A stretch of 64,000 nucleotides of DNA from Bacillus sp. FJAT-27445 (GTDB lineage Bacteria > Bacillota > Bacilli > Bacillales > Cytobacillaceae): the NCBI RefSeq assembly GCF_001510665.1, contig NZ_LMTI01000004.1, positions 248,001 through 312,000 of the forward strand, given 5' to 3'. Below are positions 16,288 to 25,726 of the stretch, piece by piece. The number at the start of each line of letters is the position of its first letter. The first letter of the stretch is position 1. The notes beneath the pieces were generated by a model. That model saw only the letters and a program-made list of their open reading frames with translations, was not told where the DNA came from and ran no database searches. A program made the translations under genes and the position numbers.

Positions 16288-16959
16288 ATGGAAACTCAAA
16301 TTGAAACAAATGAGAAGAAGCCATCGCCATCACTGATTGGGATTTTTACAAGCCCGGGTGAGCAATTTGAAAGAATAAGGGCAAACCCGAAAATCTGGGT
16401 GCCTCTCCTGATCGTAGCGGTTGTCAATGTTGTTGGAATGGGGCTTATGGCAATGATGATGGATGCCGGAACACTCATCAAGCAAGGGGTGCCGGAAGAA
16501 AATGCGGAAAGATTCCTTGGATATACAAGGATTGCGATGGTTGCGACAGGGGTTATCACGCCCGCCATTGGCGCGTTGATTTCAAGTGCAATCATGATTG
16601 CTATCGCTAAGATTGCCAATGCGCAGGTTACATTCAGGCAGCTGTTTTCCATGAATATGTACATAACATTTGTTACCGCTGTTGGCCATCTGCTAAATAT
16701 GGCAGTTGGATCCTTAATTGGTACACATGCGGAAACTCATGTAACAAGTCTTGGGGGCTTGCTGGGAAAGGATGAATCCGGTGTTCTTGGCGCGATTGAA
16801 TTGTTTGCGATTTGGGCAACAGTACTGACGGGGATCGGACTTTATAAAACAGCCCGCTTTCCAAAAGGGCTTGCATGGGGAGTGGCCATTGTTTTCTTCC
16901 TTATCGGAATTGGAATTGCGGTAATTGGTACTTTACTGCAAGGAGCACCTAAATTGTAG
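16288..16959 (+). CDS. yknW: Yip1-domain membrane protein YknW
   Basis: A 223-residue Yip1-family protein with about five transmembrane segments after a short cytoplasmic N-terminus (SLIGIFTSPGEQFERIRANPKIWVPLL). In B. subtilis YknW is encoded immediately before YknXYZ and is required for assembly of that transporter, which protects against the SDP toxin. The same gene order here supports the assignment. The ribosome site is AGAGGGGG. The gap of 112 nt to yknX contains no terminator. No convincing sigma-W promoter (TGAAAC..CGTA) is visible upstream. Confidence 0.85.
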   Translation: METQIETNEKKPSPSLIGIFTSPGEQFERIRANPKIWVPLLIVAVVNVVGMGLMAMMMDAGTLIKQGVPEENAERFLGYTRIAMVATGVITPAIGALISSAIMIAIAKIANAQVTFRQLFSMNMYITFVTAVGHLLNMAVGSLIGTHAETHVTSLGGLLGKDESGVLGAIELFAIWATVLTGIGLYKTARFPKGLAWGVAIVFFLIGIGIAVIGTLLQGAPKL

Positions 16960-17071
16960 TCAATAACCAACCATTTTCCTAGCGGTAAAAATCCATACGT
17001 CTGACGCTTTTAAACGAATACAGCGACTAGAGTGTGCCAGCACGTATTTATGTGAAAGGAATTGCCTATAT

Positions 17072-18193
17072 ATGATGAATAAGAAAAAGAAACTATTAAT
17101 CGGCTCAGGTATTGTCGTATTGCTTTTATCCATGATCAGCGTAAGCGTCTATCGCGAAGTTTATGCACAGGGACCTTCAGTGAAACTATTTAAAGTCAAG
17201 GAAGACAGCATTTCCGCTTTCCTGCTGGTGCCAGGCACCGTAGCCCTCGAGGAGGAGCAGGCTGTGTATTTGTCGCCTGAACGGGGGACACTGAAGGAAA
17301 TTCTCGTGGAAGAAGGCCAATCCATTGCTAAAGGGACCGCAATCGCACGCTTTGAGAATCCCCAGCTCCAGCTGGAAGAGGAACAAAATGCGCTTTCTAT
17401 GGAATCCAATGAAATGAAGATGGCTCAGCTTGAAGATCAAATCAGTAGTTTGAAAGACCAGGAACAAACATTGGCGGGTGCACCCGTTCCTGACCAGGCC
17501 GCGTCTGCCCAAATTGCTTCACAAATCTCCCAGCTTGAAATGGAACTGAAGGTGGCGGAGCTGGAGCGAAGGCAGGCGGAATTGCAGAAGGAAAGCATTG
17601 AGAAACGAACCGCAGAGTTGGAGATTAAGAGTACGATAGATGGCACTGTTCTTGTGGTAAATGAACAGGCAACCTTACAAGGGGGCAGCCCGATTGTTTT
17701 AATTGGAAAAATGGAGGGCCTTGTCGCCAAAGGCCTTTTATCCGAATATGACACATTGAAGGTTAGCGTTGGGCAAATAGTCACAATCCGTTCAGACGCG
17801 GTCCCTGACCAGAGCTGGCCGGGTGAAGTGGTGAAGGTAAGCTCTATGCCGGAATCACAGACGGGCATGGCTGGGAGCCAGGCTGTCCAATATCCTGTCA
17901 GAGTAAAGCTTTCCGGCAAGAATCCAGTCCTGAAACCGGGCTTCCAGGTCATCATGGAAATTGAAACGGAGCAAAAGACTGCCCTCGTTCTGCCAGATTC
18001 CGCGCTCGTTGACCAAGGGGATTCCCAATATGTTTTTGTTGTCGAAAATGGGATCGCCCATAAGCGAAAGGTAAAAACAGGTATTATGTCCGGGCCGAAA
18101 GTGGAAATCCTTAAAGGAATCAAAGCAAACGACAAAGTAGTTGCCAATCCGCCCGAAAAATTGGAGGACGGCATGGAAGTGACCGTTAAATGA
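17072..18193 (+). CDS. yknX: Membrane-fusion (HlyD/RND-type) subunit YknX
   Basis: A 373-residue periplasmic-adaptor-like protein. An N-terminal helix (about residues 6-30) anchors it; a biotinyl-lipoyl-like half (VYLSPERGTLKEILVEEGQSI) is followed by a coiled-coil hairpin (about 95-185, rich in E, Q and L), then the second lipoyl half and a beta-barrel domain ending LVLPDSALV...GIMSGPKVEILKGIKANDKVV. It connects the YknYZ ABC exporter to the outside of the membrane. The stop overlaps the yknY start (ATGA). Confidence 0.9.
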   Translation: MMNKKKKLLIGSGIVVLLLSMISVSVYREVYAQGPSVKLFKVKEDSISAFLLVPGTVALEEEQAVYLSPERGTLKEILVEEGQSIAKGTAIARFENPQLQLEEEQNALSMESNEMKMAQLEDQISSLKDQEQTLAGAPVPDQAASAQIASQISQLEMELKVAELERRQAELQKESIEKRTAELEIKSTIDGTVLVVNEQATLQGGSPIVLIGKMEGLVAKGLLSEYDTLKVSVGQIVTIRSDAVPDQSWPGEVVKVSSMPESQTGMAGSQAVQYPVRVKLSGKNPVLKPGFQVIMEIETEQKTALVLPDSALVDQGDSQYVFVVENGIAHKRKVKTGIMSGPKVEILKGIKANDKVVANPPEKLEDGMEVTVK

Positions 18194-18882
18194 TAGAACT
18201 TAAATCGATCACAAAGTCCTACACCGTGGGTACGGAAAAAATCGATGTCCTGAAAAATGTGTCGGTCACGATTGAAGACGGCGAATTTGTTGCCATCATG
18301 GGTCCATCGGGCTCTGGGAAATCGACGCTGATGAACATTATCGGCTGCCTCGATATGGCATCCGAAGGCTCCTATTTTCTTGATGGTGAAGATGTTTCCG
18401 GGTATAAGGAAGCTGAATTGGCCAGGGTCCGAAATGCGTCAATCGGGTTTGTGTTTCAGCAGTTCCACCTGTTGCCAAGGCTTACCGCGCTAAGAAATGT
18501 CGAGCTTCCGATGATTTATGCCGGTGTGCCAAAGCCGGAGCGGGAGGAGCGGGCCGAGGAGGCACTCGTAAAAATGGGCCTTGGCGACCGGATGGCCCAT
18601 TTACCCAATGCGCTTTCCGGCGGGCAAAAGCAGCGGGTCGCGATAGCGAGGGCAATCGTGAACAGGCCTTCACTTATCCTGGCCGATGAACCGACGGGAG
18701 CCCTTGATACCAAAACTAGCCAAACAATTATGGAACAGTTCAGGGCGCTGAATGAAGAGGGCGTAACGGTCGTTGTCGTCACACATGAACCAGAAATCGC
18801 CGAGTATGCCAACAGGACCATACTCGTCCGTGATGGGGAAATCGTTTCGGCCAGGACCCGGGAATGGGGGGCTGGCCAATGA
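18190..18882 (+). CDS. yknY: ABC transporter ATPase YknY (MacB/LolD type)
   Basis: A 230-residue ATPase, the same length as B. subtilis YknY as I recall it. Walker A is GPSGSGKST (about residues 38-46), the Q-loop is FVFQQFHLLPRL, the signature is LSGGQKQRVAIARA, Walker B is LILADEPTGALD, and the H-loop is VVVVTHEPEIA. It overlaps both yknX and yknZ by 4 nt, so the three are translationally coupled. Together with YknW, X and Z it forms an export or toxin-resistance complex. Confidence 0.93.
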   Translation: MIELKSITKSYTVGTEKIDVLKNVSVTIEDGEFVAIMGPSGSGKSTLMNIIGCLDMASEGSYFLDGEDVSGYKEAELARVRNASIGFVFQQFHLLPRLTALRNVELPMIYAGVPKPEREERAEEALVKMGLGDRMAHLPNALSGGQKQRVAIARAIVNRPSLILADEPTGALDTKTSQTIMEQFRALNEEGVTVVVVTHEPEIAEYANRTILVRDGEIVSARTREWGAGQ

Positions 18883-20072
18883 GCGTGATGGAGAATTTGA
18901 AAATGGCGCTTGGTTCGCTCAAAGCCCATAAAATGAGATCGATTTTAACCATGCTTGGAATCGTTATCGGCGTTGGGGCGGTCATCATTGTTGTCGCCAT
19001 TGGGCAGGGGGGCGAGGCGATGCTGAAAAGCCAGATAACCGGCCCGGGGAACACAATTGAAGTATTTTATCAGCCATCTGATGAGGAAATAAGGGCGAAT
19101 CCAAATGTTTTTAACAAAGCGCCCTTTACCCAGGAGGATATCCGCGCCCTTGAAAGGATTTCCGAAATAAAACGGGTCGTTGCATCGAGCTCGCAGTTTT
19201 CTTCGGCCAGGCTGCAGGACAAAACCGTTGATGTGTCCGCGACCGGGATAACGGGTGAATACATCCGCCTCCACGAGTTGAAGGTGAAAAAGGGAAGGAC
19301 GTTTTCCGCCACGGACTTCCTTGGCGGGAGACGGGTGGCGCTCGCAAGCCACAAGCTACAGGAAGAGCTGTTTGGAGGGAAGTCGCCGATAGGCAAAGTC
19401 ATCCTAGTCGGAAATCAGCCTGTTGAAATTGTCGGGGTTTTGGAAAAGCCCGAGGGCCTGTTCGCCTTTGGTTCAATGGAAGTGTATCTCCCGTTTCAGA
19501 CATGGCGGACCATGTACGGGAAATCCGACTATACACAAATAACGCTGCAGGCAGCCAATCCTGATAAAATCCAGACTGCAGGAAAAAAAGCCGCTAAAAC
19601 ACTGAATACGCTCCATAATACCGAAAAATCATACCAGGTTATCAATATGGAGGAAATCGCCGCTGGCGTCGGGCAGGTTACGAAAATCATGACGCTTATT
19701 ATAGGCAGTATCGCAGGGATTTCGCTGTTTGTTGGAGGCATTGGTGTCATGAACATCATGCTCGTCTCGGTCACAGAAAGGACGAGGGAAATCGGTATCC
19801 GAATGGCGCTTGGGGCAACGAGGAACCAGGTCCTCACCCAATTCCTGATAGAATCAATCACATTGACACTGATTGGCGGAATCATTGGCATCGGTCTTGG
19901 CTGGGGAGTCGCGACACTTGTCAGCTTCTTTGCCGGATGGCCATCGCTCATTTCATGGCAGGTCGTCCTGGGAGGAGTCCTTTTCTCCATGGTGATTGGC
20001 GTCGTCTTCGGCATCCTGCCAGCAAACAAAGCATCCAAACTCGATCCAATTGAATCGTTGAGGTATGAATAA
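18879..20072 (+). CDS. yknZ: ABC transporter permease YknZ (MacB/FtsX type)
   Basis: I choose ATG 18879, which overlaps the yknY stop and follows GGGGGG; this gives 397 residues. The topology is MacB-like: a transmembrane helix near residues 20-42 (SILTMLGIVIGVGAVIIVVAIG), a large extracellular MacB core domain (about 45-270), then three helices with the FtsX motif VTERTREIGIRMALGATR and the C-terminal LDPIESLRYE. It completes yknWXYZ. A terminator follows directly. Confidence 0.93.
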   Translation: MSVMENLKMALGSLKAHKMRSILTMLGIVIGVGAVIIVVAIGQGGEAMLKSQITGPGNTIEVFYQPSDEEIRANPNVFNKAPFTQEDIRALERISEIKRVVASSSQFSSARLQDKTVDVSATGITGEYIRLHELKVKKGRTFSATDFLGGRRVALASHKLQEELFGGKSPIGKVILVGNQPVEIVGVLEKPEGLFAFGSMEVYLPFQTWRTMYGKSDYTQITLQAANPDKIQTAGKKAAKTLNTLHNTEKSYQVINMEEIAAGVGQVTKIMTLIIGSIAGISLFVGGIGVMNIMLVSVTERTREIGIRMALGATRNQVLTQFLIESITLTLIGGIIGIGLGWGVATLVSFFAGWPSLISWQVVLGGVLFSMVIGVVFGILPANKASKLDPIESLRYE

Positions 20073-20080
20073 CAAAGTTA

Positions 20081-20122
20081 AGCACCCCTCCTTTCGGCAG
20101 CAGCCGATCTGAGGGGTGCTTT
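20081..20122 (+). terminator. Terminator of yknWXYZ
   Basis: AGCACCCCTC (20081) and GAGGGGTGCT (20111) form a 10-bp stem followed by TTTGT. Confidence 0.8.
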
Positions 20123-20175
20123 GTACTTTCCGGAATCGGAAGCGTTTTTAAAATTTTGTGTTAAAGGACAGTTTT

Positions 20176-20322
20176 GATATTCAACTACGTTGATTGAAGC
20201 GGAGGGCGCCGACTCCTGCGGGATGCAGCGGCAAGGTGGAGACCCCACAGGCGCCTGCGACGAGGAGGCTCCACTGACGCCCCGCGGAAAGCGTGTGCCC
20301 GCAGTGGAAATCAACAGCTAAA
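20176..20322 (+). repeat. GC-rich dispersed Bacillus-type intergenic repeat
   Basis: This is a block of about 145 bp with short inverted ends (GTTGATT at the left, AATCAAC at the right) and an interior of GGAGGGCGCCGACTCCTGCGG, GAGACCCC, CGAGGAGGCTCC and CCCGCGGAAAGCG. I recognise this as a common dispersed intergenic repeat of Bacillus genomes. It is much more GC-rich than its surroundings. Confidence 0.7.
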
Positions 20323-20344
20323 TTTAACTGATCCTTTTTTAAAA

Positions 20345-20383
20345 AACCCCCTTCCCGCCGTAAACCTCAGGCAGAAAGGGGAT
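20345..20383 (-). terminator. Terminator of glnS
   Basis: On the minus strand ATCCCCTTTCTGCC pairs with the CGGGAAGGGGG side and is followed by TTTTTT. Confidence 0.7.
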
Positions 20384-20388
20384 TCCTT

Positions 20389-22047
20389 TTATAGCTTGAA
20401 TGAACTCTTCAGTGATACGATTCGGTTAAATACCGGTTTCTCAGAAGAAGAATACTTTGAATCAACATTGAAATAGCCGTGGCGGAAGAACTGGAACTTA
20501 TCCTGTGGCTTGACATCTTTCATGTTTGGTTCAATAAAACCCTGCAGCACCTCGAGTGAGTTAGGGTTTACATTATCGAGGAAGGACTTTGCATCCTCTT
20601 CTCCGTCCTCCTCACCGTTATCATCCAGAATCAGCGGCTCGTACAGGCGGAACTCAGCAGAAACGGCCTGAGTGGCTTCCACCCAGTGAATCGTTCCCTT
20701 TACCTTGCGGCCGGTGAAGCCAGAACCGCTCTTTGTTTCAGGATCGTACGTGCAGCGAAGCTCAATGACATTGCCGTTTTCATCCTTGATGATTTCTTCG
20801 CATTTGATGAAGTACGCGTGCTTCAGGCGGACTTCATTGCCAGGAAAGAGGCGGAAGTATTTTGGCGGCGGATTCTCCATGAAATCATCCTGCTCAATGT
20901 AGATTTCACGAGAGAACGGAATCTGGCGGATTCCCATGTCAGGGTTTTCCGGATTGATCTCGGCATCAAGCATTTCCACTTCGCCTTCAGGATAATTCGT
21001 AATAACCACCTTGAGTGGATTCAAAACGCCCATCGTTCTTGGCGCTTTCAGTTTGAGGTCTTCGCGGACGAAATGCTCGAGCATTTGCTCATCAACCGCG
21101 CCTGAACCCTTGGAAACACCGGTTTCAAGGACAAACGCGCGGATTGATTCAGGCGTATAGCCGCGGCGGCGCATTCCGGAAATCGTCGGCATTCTCGGGT
21201 CATCCCAGCCGTCAACAAAGCCTTCTTCAACAAGCTGCTTCAGCTTTCGCTTACTCATGACGGTGTTGGTGATGTTCAGGCGGCCAAACTCGATTTGCTG
21301 AGGAGTCGCTTCCATTTCACACTGCTCGACAACCCAGTTATAAAACGGGCGCTGGTCTTCAAATTCAATCGTACAAATGGAGTGGGTAATTCCTTCAATC
21401 GCATCCTCGAGCGGGTGGGCAAACGCGTACATCGGATAGATGCACCATTTATCGCCAGTGTTGTGGTGGGCCGCATGGGAAATCCGATAGATGACCGGGT
21501 CACGGAGATTGATGTTTGGCGATGCCATATCAATTTTTGCGCGCAGGACCTTCTCGCCGTTCCCGAATTCACCGGCCCTCATCCGTTCGAACAGGTCAAG
21601 GTTCTCTTCGATTGGGCGATCCCTGTACGGGCTGTTCTTGCCTGGTTCCGTTAGTGTCCCACGGTATTGGCGGATTTCGTCTGCGGAAAGGTCATCAACA
21701 TAAGCAAGCCCTTTTTTTATTAAAAGAACCGCCTTGTCGTACATTTCCTCAAAGTAATTGGACGCAAAGTGAAGATTGTCCCATTCAAAGCCGAGCCATT
21801 GGACATCCTGTTTGATCGATTTGACGTATTCGACGTCCTCCTTCAATGGGTTCGTGTCGTCAAAGCGGAGGTTTGTTGTTCCTCTGAATTCATCGGCAAG
21901 CCCGAAGTTCAGGATGATTGACTTCGCATGGCCGATATGTAAATAGCCGTTCGGTTCAGGCGGGAAGCGGGTGGCGACTGTTTTGTGTTTTCCCGATTCC
22001 AAATCCTTGATAATGATGTCGCGGATAAAATTTGACGTATTGTCCAC
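20389..22047 (-). CDS. glnS: Glutaminyl-tRNA synthetase
   Basis: A 552-residue class I aminoacyl-tRNA synthetase of the GlnRS type. The HIGH motif is [15 protein letters not shown] (about residues 29-43) and the KMSKS-type motif is VMSKRK; FDDTNP and the C-terminal anticodon-binding beta-barrels ([21 protein letters not shown]) are present. The start is GTG 22047 behind AGAGGT. It charges tRNA-Gln directly. Many Bacillus species lack GlnRS and instead use GluRS plus GatCAB, so the gene is notable here. No T-box leader is seen upstream. It has its own terminator. Confidence 0.95.
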   Translation of the reverse strand: MDNTSNFIRDIIIKDLESGKHKTVATRFPPEPNGYLHIGHAKSIILNFGLADEFRGTTNLRFDDTNPLKEDVEYVKSIKQDVQWLGFEWDNLHFASNYFEEMYDKAVLLIKKGLAYVDDLSADEIRQYRGTLTEPGKNSPYRDRPIEENLDLFERMRAGEFGNGEKVLRAKIDMASPNINLRDPVIYRISHAAHHNTGDKWCIYPMYAFAHPLEDAIEGITHSICTIEFEDQRPFYNWVVEQCEMEATPQQIEFGRLNITNTVMSKRKLKQLVEEGFVDGWDDPRMPTISGMRRRGYTPESIRAFVLETGVSKGSGAVDEQMLEHFVREDLKLKAPRTMGVLNPLKVVITNYPEGEVEMLDAEINPENPDMGIRQIPFSREIYIEQDDFMENPPPKYFRLFPGNEVRLKHAYFIKCEEIIKDENGNVIELRCTYDPETKSGSGFTGRKVKGTIHWVEATQAVSAEFRLYEPLILDDNGEEDGEEDAKSFLDNVNPNSLEVLQGFIEPNMKDVKPQDKFQFFRHGYFNVDSKYSSSEKPVFNRIVSLKSSFKL

Positions 22048-22224
22048 AGTTTTCTACCTCTTTCAAAAACGCGATAAATGATACTTGTATATATATCATA
22101 ATTATTGTTATTTTTCCATAAAACCGGCTATTTAATAAGGAAACCTTCTGTTTCATCCGAAATAATTCCAATAATCCGCGACAAAGTCTAGAATGAAAGA
22201 AAATCATGAAAGCAGGTTTGATGG

Positions 22225-23214
22225 ATGATCAACTTTGGAACAATCGGCACAAGCTGGATTACCGCCGGATTTATTTCAGCGGCCAGGCTGAGTGGCAGGA
22301 TGGAATTGAAGGCGGTTTATTCACGGTCCCCTGAAAAAGCCCGGCAGTTTGCTGAGCAGAACAATGCTGAGATAACCTTTACGGACCTTGATGAAATGGC
22401 ATTAAGCCCTGATATCGACGCGGTGTATATTGCTTCACCCAATTCGCTGCACTTTGAGCATGCGATTCTTTTACTGAAAAATAAAAAGCACGTCATTTGC
22501 GAAAAACCGCTATTCTCTAACTCAGAGGAGTTAGAAGAAGCGTTCCGCGTTGCCGAAGAGAATGGCGTCTATTTATTTGAAGCCATTCGCAATATCCATT
22601 CGCCAAATCTTGCCGTTTTAAAGCGGGAACTCCATAAAGCGGGAAAGCTGAGAAGTGCAATCCTCACGTATATATCCTATTCGTCCCGCTACGACCTTGT
22701 TCTTAAGGGGGAAGAGCCGAATATTTTTTCGGCAAACTATTCTGGAGGCGCGCTTGTGGATCTAGGGGTTTATCCGCTCTCCCTGGCAGTGGCCCTTTTT
22801 GGAAAACCAGAAACAGTTTCCTATTCACCGGTTATTCTTCCAACAGGCGTAGATGGTTCTGGAACTCTTGTCCTGACATACCCGGGATTTGTCTGTACGA
22901 TTCTATGCTCGAAAATTTCCCATTCCACCATTCCATGCGAAATTCACGGTGAAAAAGGTACGTTTGTCCTCGGGGACGCAGCTCCAATCACAACCATCTC
23001 CTTTCTCGACAGCCGCACAAAGGAGCGAATCGAACTCGGAGAAAGGCTGGAAGAGCAGGATATGATGTACGAAGCTGCCCGTTTTGCCGACGTCATTGAG
23101 ATGAAGGACGACGGGGCATACAAAGAATTAAAGAACCTAAGCCGGACCGTACTTCAAATAACCCAGCAAGCAAGACACGAAAACGGAATCCGATTTGGTG
23201 CCGATAAAAAGTAG
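22225..23214 (+). CDS. Gfo/Idh/MocA-family NAD(P)-dependent oxidoreductase
   Basis: A 329-residue protein with an N-terminal Rossmann fold (FGTIGTSWITAGFISAA) and the family EKP motif (HVICEKPLFSN) whose Lys is catalytic, followed by the C-terminal alpha/beta substrate domain (SGGALVDLGVYPLSLAVALFG). The substrate is probably a sugar or polyol derivative and cannot be named. It is monocistronic, divergent from glnS, and ends about 40 nt before the promoter of the polyferredoxin gene. Confidence 0.88.
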   Translation: MINFGTIGTSWITAGFISAARLSGRMELKAVYSRSPEKARQFAEQNNAEITFTDLDEMALSPDIDAVYIASPNSLHFEHAILLLKNKKHVICEKPLFSNSEELEEAFRVAEENGVYLFEAIRNIHSPNLAVLKRELHKAGKLRSAILTYISYSSRYDLVLKGEEPNIFSANYSGGALVDLGVYPLSLAVALFGKPETVSYSPVILPTGVDGSGTLVLTYPGFVCTILCSKISHSTIPCEIHGEKGTFVLGDAAPITTISFLDSRTKERIELGERLEEQDMMYEAARFADVIEMKDDGAYKELKNLSRTVLQITQQARHENGIRFGADKK

Positions 23215-23253
23215 CAGCCAAAGGTAAAAGGCACCACCGAGTGTGACAGTTTA

Positions 23254-23282
23254 TTGACATTGGCCGGTGTGTTATCTATATC
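23254..23282 (+). promoter_or_regulatory. Sigma-A promoter of the polyferredoxin gene, with overlapping palindrome
   Basis: TTGACA is followed after 17 nt by TATATC. An imperfect palindrome TGTGTTATCTATATCACA (23268-23285) covers the -10 region, suggesting repression by a dimeric regulator. The half-site spacing is 2 bp too long for a standard Fnr/Crp box. Confidence 0.6.
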
Positions 23283-23343
23283 ACATACTTCCCGCGGCAC
23301 ATTCCCTATAGTGGATATATAGGAATGTAATGGAGGGATAGGT

Positions 23344-24363
23344 GTGGCTACTCTCACCCGGTTTTACAAAAAAATGAAGCGGAATCCGATACAATATACC
23401 CGCATGGCGGTGCAAATTGTGTTTGCGCTGTTCCTGCTGTTCGTTGGGATTCGCTTTTATCAATTTTATGAGCATTTTCATACTATGGGTGCGGAACCGT
23501 TCGTAGAAAGGCCTTCTGCTGTTGAGGGGTTTCTGCCCATCAGTGCGCTTGTAGCCCTTAAGGTGTGGATTACGACCGGGATATTCGACCCAATCCATCC
23601 CGCGGGACTGGCGCTGTTTGCCTTTTTTGTTGCCTCGGGCTTTGTTTTCCGAAAGGCGTTCTGTGGCTGGATGTGCCCGATTGGGACAGTTAGCGAGTGG
23701 ATAGGAAGGCTTGGAAAAAAACTGTTCAAGCGGAATTTTGACGTTCCAAAGTGGCTAAAATGGGTATTGGCCCCAATCAAATATTTGATTTTGTTTTTCT
23801 TTATTAAGTTCATCGTAATTGACATGCCAACATATTATGCGATTGATTTTATGGCGGGTGATTACAATAAGATTTCCGATGTGAAAATGATGCTGTTTTT
23901 TCTCAATATGGGAGGCTTAGGTCTGAAGGTCATTTTAGTTCTCGTTGCTCTGTCCCTTTTTGTGAAAAATTTCTGGTGCCGCTTTCTTTGCCCGTACGGT
24001 GCAATCATTGGCCTTGGCTCTGTATTCGGCTTGACCAAAATTAAACGCAATGAGGAAACCTGCATCGACTGCAATGCTTGTACAAGAGTCTGCCCGCAGC
24101 GGATTGTTGTTTCGAAAGTGAATGCAGTCAAGGCGCCGGATTGCTCGGCATGCATGTCGTGCGTTGAAGTCTGTCCGGTAAAAGACACTCTGAATATGAC
24201 GGTTGCGGGTAAAAAAGTAAACAAATGGTTCATTCCTGCAGCCTTTTTCGTTACCTTCTTTCTTGTGGTCGTTATTGCAAAAGCAACCGGCCATTGGAAT
24301 ACGATGATTTCCTATGAAGAATTTAGAATGCTCATTCAGAATGTGTACAACATCGGCCACTAA
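23344..24363 (+). CDS. NapH/CcoG-like membrane polyferredoxin
   Basis: The start is GTG 23344 with GGAGGG upstream; 339 residues. There are about five transmembrane segments, two cysteine-pair motifs at membrane edges (FCGWMCPIG and WCRFLCPYG) typical of NapH/NosR, and a two-cluster ferredoxin domain (CIDCNACTRVCP, CSACMSCVEVCP), then a last helix. Such proteins move electrons between quinol and redox enzymes or metalloenzyme maturation systems. No nap or nos partner genes are adjacent, so the partner is unknown. It is followed by a terminator that faces the convergent GGDEF gene. Confidence 0.82.
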   Translation: MATLTRFYKKMKRNPIQYTRMAVQIVFALFLLFVGIRFYQFYEHFHTMGAEPFVERPSAVEGFLPISALVALKVWITTGIFDPIHPAGLALFAFFVASGFVFRKAFCGWMCPIGTVSEWIGRLGKKLFKRNFDVPKWLKWVLAPIKYLILFFFIKFIVIDMPTYYAIDFMAGDYNKISDVKMMLFFLNMGGLGLKVILVLVALSLFVKNFWCRFLCPYGAIIGLGSVFGLTKIKRNEETCIDCNACTRVCPQRIVVSKVNAVKAPDCSACMSCVEVCPVKDTLNMTVAGKKVNKWFIPAAFFVTFFLVVVIAKATGHWNTMISYEEFRMLIQNVYNIGH

Positions 24364-24373
24364 AGAATGCCAA

Positions 24374-24407
24374 AAGAGGCCTGCCCTGTAAATAGGGCAG
24401 GCCTCGA
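24374..24407 (-). terminator. Terminator between convergent genes
   Basis: GAGGCCTGCCCT and AGGGCAGGCCTC form a perfect 12-bp stem; the T-run is on the minus-strand side, so it mainly ends the diguanylate cyclase transcript. Confidence 0.8.
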
Positions 24408-24436
24408 TTATTGTTGCGGTTGCGGTTTTAGGAATA

Positions 24437-25516
24437 TTAGCAAACTCGGTCCCTTCCGAGCTTCTTTGCCAGATACAGCTGTTTATCCGCTTCCTCAATC
24501 GTTTCTTTCAAATGGGAAGCATTAAACAGTTCGGCAACACCTATTGAAAGGGATAGCGTAAAAGGCGGGGTTCCCGGAATGGCTTGGTTTGCATGCTCCT
24601 TTGTATCTTTCCGGATTGATTCGAGCTTTTGCTTTACATGAAGAATTCGCTCTGAGGCCATGAACAAAATGAATTCGTCCCCACCATAGCGGGCAATGAC
24701 CATATCCTCCCCGCAATTGGAGAGCAGGATTTTTCCAACATTGCTGATCGTGGCATCACCAACCTGGTGGCCAAATTTATCGTTGATCTCCTTGAAACGG
24801 TCGATATCAATCATGGCGATGAACATCCGTTTTCCTGGATGAATCTGTTTCCGGAGCACTTCCTCAAACTTCCTCATATTATACAAGCCCGTAAGCGGGT
24901 CGCGCTCGGCATGGAATTGGAGTTTTTGGTTCGACTCCAAATGGCGCAAGCCCATAATGGCAAACAAATACATAACAAAAAACGCTACTACGAGTGATGC
25001 CAGATGCATGAAAGCAATTTCATTTGGCATGGCCAGCCGGATTTTTGGCGAAAAAAGATCAGAGACAGCCCAGGAGGCAAAGAGCACACCCAAGAGGTTC
25101 CAAGGCGAATGAAAGCCTTTTGCCTTTCTGTTGGCTAGAAGTGAAAAAAACGCAGGCAGCAGGATGCCAAAAAGAGCTCCATGTAAAGCAGTCGGCCCTC
25201 CCAGGCCAAGTCGGTACAGCGAAGTGATGGCAACCACCGGCAAAACATATTTCCAGCCATGAAGGAAACCGAGGAGAATAATCGGGATAATCCTAAGATC
25301 GACCCGATGGCCTCCGCTCATAAAAGGGAAATAAAACATCGCAATGACGGCCAGTGAAACGATGGAAATATGTATAGCAGGCAATAAAGCCGTGCGTATT
25401 TTCTTCTCCGCGCTTAAATGGTAAGCGGTATTAATGCTTAAATGCATGAGCAAAAGGATGCCCAGGTTGGCTAAAAAAGACTGTAGGATAGGTATCACTC
25501 CATTCACATAAAACAA
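24437..25516 (-). CDS. Membrane diguanylate cyclase (5TM-LYT sensor + GGDEF)
   Basis: A 359-residue protein. The N-terminal half has five to six transmembrane segments with the 5TMR-LYT layout (LRIIPIILLGFLHGWKYVL, TALHGALFG), followed by a GGDEF domain (about 205-355) with RDPLTGLYNMRKFEE, DIDRFKEINDKFGHQVGD and an intact RYGGDEFIL active site. It should make c-di-GMP. An RxxD inhibitory site before GGDEF is not obvious. The start is uncertain: the ATG at 25516 has a poor ribosome site. Two c-di-GMP riboswitches lie elsewhere in this window, so the ligand pathway is present. Confidence 0.88.
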   Translation of the reverse strand: MFYVNGVIPILQSFLANLGILLLMHLSINTAYHLSAEKKIRTALLPAIHISIVSLAVIAMFYFPFMSGGHRVDLRIIPIILLGFLHGWKYVLPVVAITSLYRLGLGGPTALHGALFGILLPAFFSLLANRKAKGFHSPWNLLGVLFASWAVSDLFSPKIRLAMPNEIAFMHLASLVVAFFVMYLFAIMGLRHLESNQKLQFHAERDPLTGLYNMRKFEEVLRKQIHPGKRMFIAMIDIDRFKEINDKFGHQVGDATISNVGKILLSNCGEDMVIARYGGDEFILFMASERILHVKQKLESIRKDTKEHANQAIPGTPPFTLSLSIGVAELFNASHLKETIEEADKQLYLAKKLGRDRVC

Positions 25517-25689
25517 TTATAATGCCGATATCCCATTTTTACCCTACCCTATTTATGAAATTTATTGGAACATTTTCTGTATCCCTGCGAAAAGTGATAA
25601 AAGCAATTGCAGTCATTTTAAAAGAAGGGTCAGGGAAAAACGACGACAATGCATGAATTGTACTAAAGGACAGTAAAAATGGGAAAACA

Positions 25690-25720
25690 AAAACCAGTCC
25701 GTCGTGAAAGGACTGGTTTT
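25690..25720 (-). terminator. Terminator of the 86-residue secreted/membrane protein gene
   Basis: AAAACCAGTCC and GGACTGGTTTT form an 11-bp stem with a T-run on the minus strand. Confidence 0.85.
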
Positions 25721-25726
25721 GCATCG

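Noticed and set aside
22048-22224. T-box leader upstream of glnS
   Set aside because: Only about 175 nt lie between the divergent genes and no specifier stem, T-box sequence or terminator is visible.
23268-23285. Fnr/Crp box in front of the polyferredoxin gene
   Set aside because: Half-sites TGTG and CACA are 10 nt apart instead of 8, so it does not match the consensus; kept only as an unassigned palindrome.
25539-25724. 61-codon minus-strand ORF
   Set aside because: It spans a clear terminator of the neighbouring gene and has no ribosome site.
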